Below are positions 5,878 through 12,476 of a stretch of DNA of 14,002 nt, piece by piece. The notes under the pieces were generated by a model, which saw nothing but the letters and a program-made list of their open reading frames with translations, did not search any database and was not told where the DNA came from. Both the position numbers and the translations under genes were made by a program. How positions within the stretch are numbered: the first letter of the stretch is position 1; every line of letters begins with the position of its first letter. Source of the DNA: DAOTVD01 sp034437075 (GTDB taxonomy: Bacteria; Chloroflexota; Anaerolineae; Aggregatilineales; J027); NCBI GenBank assembly GCA_034437075.1, contig DAOTVD010000295.1, forward strand, positions 1-14,002, given 5' to 3'.

Positions 5878-7362
5878 TTAGCGGCTTTGGCCGTACAGTT
5901 GCGCGCGTAATTGCTTGAGTTCGCGCCGAAAGAGCGGGTCTGTATCGACCATTTCTTCGATTTTGCGGTAGCCGCTGAGGACGGTGCTATGGCTGCGGCC
6001 ACCCAAGGCGCGCCCGATGGCGGGTAAGGTCGCGTTGAGTTCCTGGCGAGCCATGTAAATGGCGATATGGCGCGCGCGCGAAACAGCCTGGTTGCGCTTT
6101 TTGCCCAGCAAGTCATCCAGGGTCAGTTGATGATAGCGGGCGGTGCCTTCAAAGATGTCTTCTAGCCCAAGATTGGGTTGGCTGGTGGCCTGCACTGTTT
6201 GGCTATCAAACATTTCTGCAACCAAGGCCGTGTCGAGAGGTTGGCGCGTGAGGGCCGCGCGGGCGAGCACCTGGTTCAAGACACCTTCCATATCGCGGAC
6301 ACTGCCGTGTAAGTCGCGCGCGAGCATCTGGGCGACATCATCGGGTAATTCCATCCCTTGTTGTTCGGCTTTGCGCTGCAAGATGCTGGCTCGGATAGCG
6401 GGTTCGGGGCTGCATAGTTGGATGGTGAGGCCCCCTTCAAAGCGTGAGCGTAAGCGCTCTTGTAAGGCGTCGATATGTTGGGGGGCTTGGCTACCGGCCA
6501 GGATGATCTGGCAACCGCGATGAAACAAGGCTTCGAAGGTGTGGAAAAATTCTTCTTGGGTGCTGTCTTTGCCGCCGATGAATTGTACCTCATCCACGAT
6601 GAAGGCATCGGCGGTGCGGTAATAATCGCGGAACGCCTCGGTTTGGCTTTTGCGAATCGCGCGGATGAGGTCATTGGTGAAAGTTTCGGCTCGGATGGAG
6701 ATGACGCGCTTCCCCACGGCCTGAAGCGCATTGCCTATCGCGTGAATGTAATGGGTTTTGCCTTGCCCCACGCCGCCATGAATGTAGAGCGGATTATAGC
6801 GTTGCCCTGGCCCGATCACAATCGCCTGAGCGGCGGCGGCGGCCATTTGGTTGTTACGACCAGGCAAGAAAGCCTCTAGGGTATAGGCTTCGTGCAACTG
6901 GTCGCCCTGACCAAAGGGCATTTCGGGGGGGCGCTCTACGGCGGGCGTTTGCAAGCGCGCGGCGGTGCTGGTGGGCTGCGGCGCAGGGTTAGGATTGCCC
7001 GCTGCGGCTTCCAGGTCTGCCTTCAGGAGCGGTGCATCTTTGAGGGGCTGTTCTTTGCGCGGTAGGGGCTGGACGATGAAATCGATTGTCACTTCTTGCT
7101 TGAAGACGTTGGAAAGCGCCCGGCAGATCGTCCGATATAGCCGTTTATCTAGCCAATCTTTGGCGTAGGCATTGGGCACGGCAATCGTGAATACGGAATC
7201 CGCGTAAGCAACGTAATAGGCTTCTTGAACCCAAGTTTCGTAAGTTGCGGTGTGTAGTTGTAGCTCTAGCTGGCCCAAAGTGGCTAACCAGGCATCTGAG
7301 GGTTCCATATCACGCATAGCGAATCTAAACCTGTTACCTGATGTTGTTGTGTAGCGTGTCAT
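5878..7362 (-). CDS. dnaA: Chromosomal replication initiator protein DnaA
   Basis: 494 residues. DnaA-ATP binds origin boxes and opens the duplex. Domain I starts near Met19 (EPSDAWLATLGQLELQL). A Pro-rich domain II spans about 98-150. The AAA+ domain has Walker A GGVGQGKT (196-203), Walker B FIVDEVQF (254-261), the Box VII arginine in ERLRSRFE (Arg307) and the sensor II arginine in VRDMEG (Arg356). LAGSQAP (288-294) replaces the usual (T/S)SDR-P sensor I segment, and GGL replaces WGL after the arginine finger. The domain IV signature is GGRSHSTV (454-461) where GGRDHTTV is standard: Ser457 and Ser459 replace residues equivalent to E. coli Asp433 and Thr435. Codon 1 at 7362 gives an 18-residue extension with no clear Shine-Dalgarno; Met16 or Met19 are possible true starts. 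dnaN is not adjacent. Confidence 0.96.
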   Translation of the reverse strand: MTRYTTTSGNRFRFAMRDMEPSDAWLATLGQLELQLHTATYETWVQEAYYVAYADSVFTIAVPNAYAKDWLDKRLYRTICRALSNVFKQEVTIDFIVQPLPRKEQPLKDAPLLKADLEAAAGNPNPAPQPTSTAARLQTPAVERPPEMPFGQGDQLHEAYTLEAFLPGRNNQMAAAAAQAIVIGPGQRYNPLYIHGGVGQGKTHYIHAIGNALQAVGKRVISIRAETFTNDLIRAIRKSQTEAFRDYYRTADAFIVDEVQFIGGKDSTQEEFFHTFEALFHRGCQIILAGSQAPQHIDALQERLRSRFEGGLTIQLCSPEPAIRASILQRKAEQQGMELPDDVAQMLARDLHGSVRDMEGVLNQVLARAALTRQPLDTALVAEMFDSQTVQATSQPNLGLEDIFEGTARYHQLTLDDLLGKKRNQAVSRARHIAIYMARQELNATLPAIGRALGGRSHSTVLSGYRKIEEMVDTDPLFRRELKQLRAQLYGQSR

Positions 7363-7385
7363 CAGGTGTGACCCAACGATATTGA

Positions 7386-7417
7386 ATTATCTTGTGGTAG
7401 ATCAGTTGATAACTGAT
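7386..7417 (-). promoter_or_regulatory. dnaA: Candidate dnaA promoter/operator with inverted repeat
   Basis: A perfect 7-bp inverted repeat ATCAGTT-GAT-AACTGAT lies at 7401-7417, and GATAAT (minus strand, 7386-7391) could be a -10 element 24 bp before the first dnaA ATG; no good -35 is seen. The repeat includes AGTTGATAA (7404-7412), two mismatches from the reverse origin box TGTCGATAA, so DnaA autoregulation is possible. Confidence 0.35.
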
Positions 7418-7618
7418 GTCATCTGTTACTCGGGTATACCGTGTATGTGGGGTGAGCCCCTGGCTTGCCCCTACCGAGTAAATTAATTTTAACAAAGAGC
7501 GGCCATCTACTCAACCGCAAGAAGGGTCAAAAACCTTAAAGACTTCAAGTTTTTAAGATTCGAGATTCTGCGGCATTTTTTGCGCGAGCGCGCGGGCGTC
7601 GAATTTGGGATATATACT

Positions 7619-7630
7619 CCCATATATGGG
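7619..7630. repeat. CCCATATATGGG palindrome on the dnaA 5' side
   Basis: The same 12-bp core as the origin palindromes at 5352, 5506 and 5533, here followed by GGG and preceded by TTTGGGATATATACT. Its presence on both sides of dnaA, and nowhere else noticed in the window, ties the two gaps together. Confidence 0.75.
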
Positions 7631-7735
7631 GGGTCAGACGCCTATAGACCCCACTATTGGGGGTTGCAGGGCTAAAGGGCGCCAGTGGCATTTGGGATAT
7701 TGTAAGCGTCTCATTAGCAGGCCCTAATGCGCAAA

Positions 7736-7763
7736 TTGGAATCGGGCGCTCAGATGATATAAG
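7736..7763 (+). promoter_or_regulatory. spoVS: Candidate spoVS promoter
   Basis: TTGGAA (7736-7741) and TATAAG (7758-7763) are spaced by 16 bases, a reasonable sigma-70 type match. It would give a 5' leader of roughly 270 nt before spoVS. Alternatively, TATAAT at 7857-7862 could be a -10 element, but it has no -35 partner and overlaps a tiny ORF start. Confidence 0.35.
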
Positions 7764-7860
7764 AGCAGCGCGTGTGCCTATAGCGTGAAGTCATCAATAT
7801 CCCTGTTCTTTGTCACATTTTGCGAGGGGACGCCCCAACTCGGTCTTGGAGGAGCGTATA

Positions 7861-7884
7861 ATGAAAAAACAACAACTTTTGTAG
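7861..7884 (+). CDS. Possible 7-codon leader peptide (MKKQQLL) upstream of spoVS
   Basis: ATG at 7861 opens a seven-codon frame, Met-Lys-Lys-Gln-Gln-Leu-Leu-stop, preceded by GGAGGAG (7850-7854 within TTGGAGGAG) at ideal spacing. This is one of the best ribosome-binding sites in the window, although the frame is too short for a normal gene. It could be a regulatory leader peptide in the spoVS transcript. A chance match is possible, as the ATG overlaps a TATAAT sequence. Confidence 0.3.
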   Translation: MKKQQLL

Positions 7885-7898
7885 ATGAGATGCTCTGT

Positions 7899-7922
7899 AA
7901 TGATGGACGTTGTTACATCATT
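7899..7922 (+). other. Small hairpin in the spoVS leader
   Basis: AATGATG (7899-7905) and CATCATT (7916-7922) can pair around a 10-nt loop. The octamer GATGCTCT occurs just before (7888-7895) and just after (7928-7935) the hairpin as a direct repeat. No T-run follows, so it does not look like a terminator. Confidence 0.35.
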
Positions 7923-8038
7923 GTAGGGATGCTCTCGTGCGGCAGCATTGCCTGGCTATGACTGTAGTGCGTGTGCACCAGCCGAAATGGCCTGGCATCA
8001 GAAAATTTAGCTCATGGTTCATGGTTTAGGAGGACCAC

Positions 8039-8344
8039 ATGGAAGCGACACATCTGCTGACACAAGAAACTGACCCTTTGGCCGTAGACATTATCAAAGT
8101 CTCTGCGCGCTCTCGCTCGACAGCCGTGGCGGGGGCAATTGCTGGGGTTATCCGTGAGCATGGGCGTGCTGAGGTTCAATCGATTGGTGCTGGTGCGGTT
8201 AACCAGGCCATCAAAGCCGCCGCGATTGCCAGAGGATACCTGGAAGATGACGGGATCGAAGTTATTATCATCCCTTCGTTTACCGATATTGAAATCGACG
8301 GTCAAGAACGCACGGCTGTGCGCCTATCAATCGAACCCCGGTAA
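8039..8344 (+). CDS. spoVS: SpoVS family (stage V sporulation protein S-like) protein
   Basis: 101 residues. SpoVS is a small Alba-like fold protein. In Bacillus it affects septation and spore coat assembly, but homologues are common in non-sporulating bacteria, where the role is unclear and nucleic acid binding is suspected. The conserved core is present in full: IIKVSARSRSTAVAGAIAGV, then a GRAEVQSIGAGAVNQAIKA segment and an IARGYL segment, ending in a strand with the pattern ERTAVRLSIEP. About 15 N-terminal residues precede the usual family start. AGGAGG (8028-8033) lies 5 bases before the ATG, a very strong ribosome-binding site. It is transcribed away from dnaA across the long non-coding region, with lysS convergent 80 bp downstream. 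Proximity to the origin hints at a nucleoid or division role, which is inference. Confidence 0.95.
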   Translation: MEATHLLTQETDPLAVDIIKVSARSRSTAVAGAIAGVIREHGRAEVQSIGAGAVNQAIKAAAIARGYLEDDGIEVIIIPSFTDIEIDGQERTAVRLSIEPR

Positions 8345-8424
8345 CGAACACCCACTGTGCAGTATACCAGTCGCCCTTGGGCTTGCGCTCGAGGGCTTGT
8401 TGGTTATGTATGGGCCTCGGGTGC

Positions 8425-10713
8425 TCAGAAAATGAGCCCGCGTGCTACCAATTCGCCGCCGACTTGTGCCCTAGTACGGTCGAGGTGTTGCGCTAGGGCC
8501 GCGTGTACGGCATCCGTCATGATCCCCGGTGCGCCATCCACAATGAGCAAAACGCGCCGCGTTTTGGTGCGGATTTTAGTCTTGTCTGAGTCTCGATGGT
8601 TGAGCGCGCGGCAAATCACCTCTTGATCGTCCGCGTAGACCAGTTCCCCGGCTTCGACTGGCTCTAGGCGTTTGGTGCCCAGCGCCTGATGTTTGTCCTC
8701 AGCGGTGGCGAAGCGTAAGCTCAGCGGCCCATCCAACCGATCCAGATCGTACAGCGCCACCGAAATCCCCGTTTCTAAAACCGTCAAATTGGCCACATCC
8801 ACCAGATTATTGACGTTCGGCAGGCGTCCGTCGCCTGCCGCCAAGCGCAGAATCGTCTCGGGGCTGGGGGGCATGGCGTTGGGGTTGATGCCAAAATCGG
8901 CGAACAGCGCCCGATAAGCCGCAATCGGGCCGCTTTCGATGGCCGTATCGGGGTCGAGCGCGCTAACAGCGCTCAGGGCGGCGTTGATCTGCTGTTCTAA
9001 CGCCTCTGGGCGGGTCGTCTGGATGTCCACACCCTCAAGGATGGCGGCCCCGATGGCTAGATCAGGGTATTTGGCGCGGACGTCCGGCGCGATGGCCACG
9101 GGTAAGGGGCTTAGCTGGGGCCCGTCGGTAGCGCTGGGCGCGATATCTTGCACGGCTTCGGCCACCCGTTCGCGGATGAGCGCGGCGGCGGTCTCCTGCC
9201 CTAGTAATTTGATAAAAGCGCCGCCGCGCGGGCCACGTTCTTGCTTAATGAGCGCATTGTACAAGGCGCGAAAAAAGGCTTTCGGTTCGACGTTCTCGCG
9301 CTTGGCTGTTTCGAAAATTTCGTTCTGGATGCGGTCGGGGTCGTGCTCGTCCGCTTCCAGAAAGGCGACAAATTGCCCCAGCAAGAAACCATCCAGCGCG
9401 TTAAGGGCGGGCGCTTCTAAGTCGAGCGTCATTTGCTCATCGTAGAAGCGTTTGCATTTGACGATGAGCGTGTGCAAGTCGGCGCGTTGGCCCGCGCTGA
9501 GGTCACCGCTAACCAGGTCCGAGCGGCGCAAATAATCCTCCACGATGTCGGGGTCGGAGAGGCCCACGTTGCCCACCAGATTCGCTAATGTGCCGTAATC
9601 GACCAGAACGGGCGCTTCGGCAGGCGGTTGAAAGCGCGTGATGAACTGGTAATGGCGGGCTTCGCGGGCGCGTTTGTCTGGGTCGCTAAAATAGGCTTCC
9701 GTGGCGGCGTTGGTCAAATCCATATAGCGCGGGATGACACGCGGCACCAGGCTCTTGGCCTCGCGGGGTTTGTCGAGCATCAAATACATCAGCGATTCGC
9801 GCGTGGCGTAGCGCTGCCAGAGTTCGGCATCCATACCCCGCCCTTTAGACTTCGAAATCTTCGCGCCTTTTTCATCCAGAAAGAGTTCGTAAAACATATG
9901 GCTGGGCGGCTTGGCGCGGAAGATGCGCTGCACGATACGGTCGCCCACTTCAGCGGATTCGATGAGGTCTTTGCCGAACATTTCATAATGCACGCCCAGA
10001 GCATGCCATCGCGCGGGCCAATCGACCTTCCATTGCAGTTTTCCGGCCCCATCAAACGGGCTGGTTTCGCCACAATGGCCGCAACCGGGCACACCGCCGA
10101 ACTCGCGGTCGCAGCAATAGCTCAGCCGCATGTTGTCTTTATCCACGTTCGTGACGCGGGTATGGCCGACGCTGCCGCAGTTTTCGCAAATGGGGAAAAA
10201 CGGAAACCAATTTTCCTGGGTTTCTTCGCGCAAATACGGAAAGATGATCTCTTGCACGGCCTCGTATTGCTGGATGACCATACGAATCTGCGCGTTAAAC
10301 GTGCCGCTCTTGTATGCTTCGGCAGATGAGCGAAATTCAAAATCCAGTTGCAGATTTTCCAGCATCTCAACCAGCAGCGCGTTCATGTGTGCCGAATAGG
10401 ATTCGTGCGTTTCGAAAGGGTCTGGAATGGCGGAAACAGGGTGCCCGATGTAATCCTTCAGCCATTCGGGGAAGCCCTCCGGGATTTTGCGCAAACCGTC
10501 CATATCATCCGAAAAGGCGATGAGGTGCGTCTGGTAACCCATATCGCGCAGCGCGAGCAGCACGTAATTGGTGCGGATGACCTCGCCAAAGGTGCCGAAA
10601 TGGGGTTTGCCGGAAGGCCCGAAGCCGGTTTCGAACACATAGGTTCGTGCGGTGTCGGCGCCGTGTTGCTTCAAGATTTGTGCGGCTTCTTTATCTGGCC
10701 AAAGCTGAGCCAT
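8425..10713 (-). CDS. lysS: Class I lysyl-tRNA synthetase fused to a C-terminal B3/4 domain
   Basis: 762 residues; class I LysRS alone is about 500-530. It charges tRNA(Lys) with lysine in the cytoplasm. The Rossmann catalytic core has the HIGH-like GPSGKPHFGTF (32-42) and KISKSKG (285-291). A probable zinc-binding insert carries C176xxC179 and C211xxC214, and the alpha-helical tRNA-binding part runs to about 525. Residues about 535-762 are a B3/4 domain as in PheRS beta and in solo B3/4 proteins: RLPNVNNLVDVANLTVLETG (630-649), then ALYDLDRL (653-660), GELVYADDQEVICRALNHRD (689-708) and DSDKTKIRTKT. The frame runs through without interruption, so the fusion is real. In PheRS this module hydrolyses Tyr-tRNA(Phe), so a proofreading role here is plausible but unproven. 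GGGAG lies 10 bases before the ATG. Confidence 0.95.
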   Translation of the reverse strand: MAQLWPDKEAAQILKQHGADTARTYVFETGFGPSGKPHFGTFGEVIRTNYVLLALRDMGYQTHLIAFSDDMDGLRKIPEGFPEWLKDYIGHPVSAIPDPFETHESYSAHMNALLVEMLENLQLDFEFRSSAEAYKSGTFNAQIRMVIQQYEAVQEIIFPYLREETQENWFPFFPICENCGSVGHTRVTNVDKDNMRLSYCCDREFGGVPGCGHCGETSPFDGAGKLQWKVDWPARWHALGVHYEMFGKDLIESAEVGDRIVQRIFRAKPPSHMFYELFLDEKGAKISKSKGRGMDAELWQRYATRESLMYLMLDKPREAKSLVPRVIPRYMDLTNAATEAYFSDPDKRAREARHYQFITRFQPPAEAPVLVDYGTLANLVGNVGLSDPDIVEDYLRRSDLVSGDLSAGQRADLHTLIVKCKRFYDEQMTLDLEAPALNALDGFLLGQFVAFLEADEHDPDRIQNEIFETAKRENVEPKAFFRALYNALIKQERGPRGGAFIKLLGQETAAALIRERVAEAVQDIAPSATDGPQLSPLPVAIAPDVRAKYPDLAIGAAILEGVDIQTTRPEALEQQINAALSAVSALDPDTAIESGPIAAYRALFADFGINPNAMPPSPETILRLAAGDGRLPNVNNLVDVANLTVLETGISVALYDLDRLDGPLSLRFATAEDKHQALGTKRLEPVEAGELVYADDQEVICRALNHRDSDKTKIRTKTRRVLLIVDGAPGIMTDAVHAALAQHLDRTRAQVGGELVARGLIF

Positions 10714-10820
10714 GGCGGTTCGTCTCCCGAAAAATCGTGTGGCCTACCAGAAAGAGTTTACTGTCGAATGGCGTTACTGCCCATAGGCAACCCCCCAAAC
10801 GGAACCAATTTGGCTGCCGC

Positions 10821-10832
10821 GAACATATTTTC
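10821..10832 (+). promoter_or_regulatory. Possible second LexA operator, GAACATATTTTC
   Basis: One base from GAAC-N4-GTTC, ending directly before the -35 element. The 13-mer CGAACATATTTTC here (10820-10832) recurs exactly inside the origin at 5520-5532. It could also serve the divergent lysS side. Confidence 0.4.
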
Positions 10833-10862
10833 TTGACATAGAACAGGGGTTCCCAATATAAT
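10833..10862 (+). promoter_or_regulatory. lexA: lexA promoter (TTGACA-N18-TATAAT)
   Basis: A perfect -35 TTGACA (10833-10838) and a perfect -10 TATAAT (10857-10862) are separated by 18 bases, 39 bp before the lexA ATG. A GAAC-N4-GTTC operator occupies the spacer, so bound LexA would block RNA polymerase. Confidence 0.88.
10841..10852 (+). promoter_or_regulatory. LexA operator (SOS box), GAACAGGGGTTC
   Basis: An exact match to the GAAC-N4-GTTC core of the SOS box known from Bacillus and relatives, placed between the -35 and -10 elements. This supports negative autoregulation of lexA. Confidence 0.85.
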
Positions 10863-10876
10863 GGTAGGAAATGGCA

Positions 10877-10888
10877 GAACACCTGTCC
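10877..10888 (+). promoter_or_regulatory. Possible third LexA operator, GAACACCTGTCC
   Basis: One base from GAAC-N4-GTTC, in the short 5' leader 13 bp before the lexA ATG. Tandem operators of graded quality are common at lexA genes. Confidence 0.45.
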
Positions 10889-10901
10889 GAAAGAAAAGGT
10901 C

Positions 10902-11606
10902 ATGTCTAGAACACGCAAAACTACTGGTGAACGTAACAACTTATCCCAACGTCAGCAGGATATTCTCGCCTTCATCGAGGATTTCATCGCCGAGAATGGT
11001 TATCCACCCACTATCCGTGAAATCGGGTCTGCGGTGAATATCGGTTCGACTTCCGTCGTCAACTACAACCTGAATAAACTCGTCCGCGAAGGGTTTCTGG
11101 AACGCTCGCAGAAAGTTTCGCGCGGGTTGTTGCTTGTGCAAGATACCGGCGCCGACCCGCAGCGTTTCGCGCGGGCGCGGGTGATGGGTGTCGATGAGGC
11201 CAATGTCGTATCGATCCCGTTAATCGGGCAGATCGTGGCTAGCAAGCCCGTCGAATTCTTTGGCATGCACGAAGATGATGATGCGGTGATCGAGTTACCG
11301 GTTAGCCTGCTGGGCAAAGTCCGCCTAGAGGATATCTTCGCGCTGAAAGTGTCTGGCAATTCGATGATCGATGCCATGGTTGGAGATGGGGATGTGGTGG
11401 TGTTGCGGCGCCAACAAACGGCCAGCAATGGCGATATGGTCGCGGCTTGGTTAACCGACAGTAACGAAACCACCCTGAAATACTTCTTTCAGGAGGGCAA
11501 CCGCATCCGGCTACAACCCGCTAACCCACAGATGGAACCTATTTATGTGGATGCCCATACGTTGGAAGTCCAAGGCCGTGTATTGGCCGTGATGCGAGCA
11601 CTTTAG
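10902..11606 (+). CDS. lexA: LexA repressor (SOS response regulator, S24 family)
   Basis: 234 residues. LexA represses SOS genes as a dimer and cleaves itself when RecA filaments form on damaged DNA. The N-terminal winged helix is typical: LSQRQQDILAFI (14-25), ENGYPPTIREIGSAVNIGST (31-50) and LNKLVREGFLERS. The catalytic serine is Ser154 in VSGNSM and the lysine is Lys193 in TTLKYFF. At the self-cleavage site IGQIVASKP the usual Ala-Gly is Ala113-Ser114. Only a poor Shine-Dalgarno (AAGG, 2 bases from the ATG) is seen, but no better start exists upstream or just downstream. Promoter and SOS boxes precede it. Its TAG overlaps the TAA of the convergent rhomboid gene. Confidence 0.96.
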   Translation: MSRTRKTTGERNNLSQRQQDILAFIEDFIAENGYPPTIREIGSAVNIGSTSVVNYNLNKLVREGFLERSQKVSRGLLLVQDTGADPQRFARARVMGVDEANVVSIPLIGQIVASKPVEFFGMHEDDDAVIELPVSLLGKVRLEDIFALKVSGNSMIDAMVGDGDVVVLRRQQTASNGDMVAAWLTDSNETTLKYFFQEGNRIRLQPANPQMEPIYVDAHTLEVQGRVLAVMRAL

Positions 11607-12409
11607 CCGCCGCGCTGGCTGACGACGAAAGCCGTCACCCCCAGAAGGATCAGACCAACCACTACGGGCGCGATGATTTGCGGCGCTGTGGTGCGTTGGT
11701 CTATCAATTGGGGGCGCATGGATAACCCATCAATTTGCATACGCACCCGGAAAAGCGGCGTCAAAAACCAGGCCAGGGCTAGCCCCCCGACGGCACCGCC
11801 GATATGCGCCGCGTTATCGATGCGCGCTGGCGAACCGGGAATATTGCTCAGGAAGCCGATAACGAGATTAATGCCCGCCAGCACAGCCAATTGGCGGAGT
11901 TGTTCGTTGGCGCTCTGGCCATAAACCGCCTTGTTACGATAAAAATAGGCCACCAGCGCGCCGAAAACGGCGAAGACCGCCCCCGAAGCCCCAATCGAAT
12001 TGCCCTGCGTGAATACCAGGCTGGCTACCGAACCAACTAGGCCACCCAACAGATAGATCACCAAAAAGGGCACATGCCCAAAAACGCCTTCGATATTGCG
12101 CCCGAAGATATACAGCGCCAAGCAATTGAACGCCAGATGGGTGAGCCCCGCGTGCAAGAACATCGAGGTAAACAGGCGGTAGTATTCGCCATCAATGACT
12201 CGTTGGCTGAAATTGCCGTAGGTGGTGTAGAACGACATAAGCTCAGGTTGCGAGAGGGTTTGGACGTACACATGGATTGCAACCAGCAAGCCAATGATGA
12301 TGTATGTCAAAATTGGATCGACCTGCGGGATTTCCAGGCGCGTTTCGCGGGCCGGTTGGGGGTCTTGGGGTGGGGGTTCGTAGGTTTGCATGGGCCTATT
12401 GTGGCACAT
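11603..12409 (-). CDS. Rhomboid family intramembrane serine protease
   Basis: 268 residues with a Pro-rich cytoplasmic N-terminus (PPPQDPQPAR), then about seven hydrophobic segments beginning at 33-50. Rhomboids cleave transmembrane substrates inside the bilayer. The catalytic dyad is Ser142 in GASGAVF and His202 in AAHIGG. HAGLTHLAFN carries His91 and Asn95, equivalent to oxyanion-side residues His150 and Asn154 of GlpG. The last hydrophobic helix (about 244-263) follows a basic loop. The ATG at 12409 has AAAGG 7 bases upstream; Met7 at 12391 is a weaker alternative. It is convergent with lexA (overlapping stop codons) and divergent from the TrpC-like gene. Substrate unknown. Confidence 0.94.
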   Translation of the reverse strand: MCHNRPMQTYEPPPQDPQPARETRLEIPQVDPILTYIIIGLLVAIHVYVQTLSQPELMSFYTTYGNFSQRVIDGEYYRLFTSMFLHAGLTHLAFNCLALYIFGRNIEGVFGHVPFLVIYLLGGLVGSVASLVFTQGNSIGASGAVFAVFGALVAYFYRNKAVYGQSANEQLRQLAVLAGINLVIGFLSNIPGSPARIDNAAHIGGAVGGLALAWFLTPLFRVRMQIDGLSMRPQLIDQRTTAPQIIAPVVVGLILLGVTAFVVSQRGG

Positions 12410-12476
12410 TTACCCGCCTTTGCCGATGCCGAACCTGGGTGGCCTTCCCGGCAGAATGGGCGTACAATCGAAGGTC

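Larger units (their letters stand above)
7363..8038. other. Intergenic region upstream of dnaA and spoVS; possible second origin part
   Basis: This 676-bp gap lies between divergent dnaA and spoVS. It holds a CCCATATATGGG palindrome (7619-7630), a decayed relative ACCCCACTATTGGGGGT (7648-7664), and TTTGGGAT at 7604 and 7691. GGGATATATA (7607-7616) is also found at 5651-5660 in the left region. No exact TTATCGACA is present, only a weak AGTTGATAA near dnaA. Shared motifs on both sides of dnaA suggest a bipartite origin. No tRNA-like fold was recognised. Confidence 0.6.

Noticed and set aside
7857..7862. TATAAT as the -10 element of spoVS
   Set aside because: No -35 hexamer lies 16-18 bp upstream, and the ATG of the mini-ORF overlaps it; kept only as an alternative.
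7363..8038. tRNA or known small RNA gene in the gap upstream of spoVS
   Set aside because: No cloverleaf, CCA end or recognisable conserved RNA signature was found by eye; a covariance-model search would be needed to exclude it.
8369..8398. Inverted GCCCT / AGGGC between spoVS and lysS as a bidirectional terminator
   Set aside because: The stem is only 5 bp with a long loop and no T-run on either side.
9628..10329. A 233-codon plus-strand frame antisense to lysS
   Set aside because: It lies wholly within the well-supported LysRS gene, has no family motifs, and reflects GC-rich codon bias on the opposite strand.
12390..12476. Upstream start (ATG 12390) for the TrpC-like gene
   Set aside because: It would overlap the start of the divergent rhomboid gene and add about 29 residues unlike TrpC; ATG 12477 has an AAGG and fits the family length.
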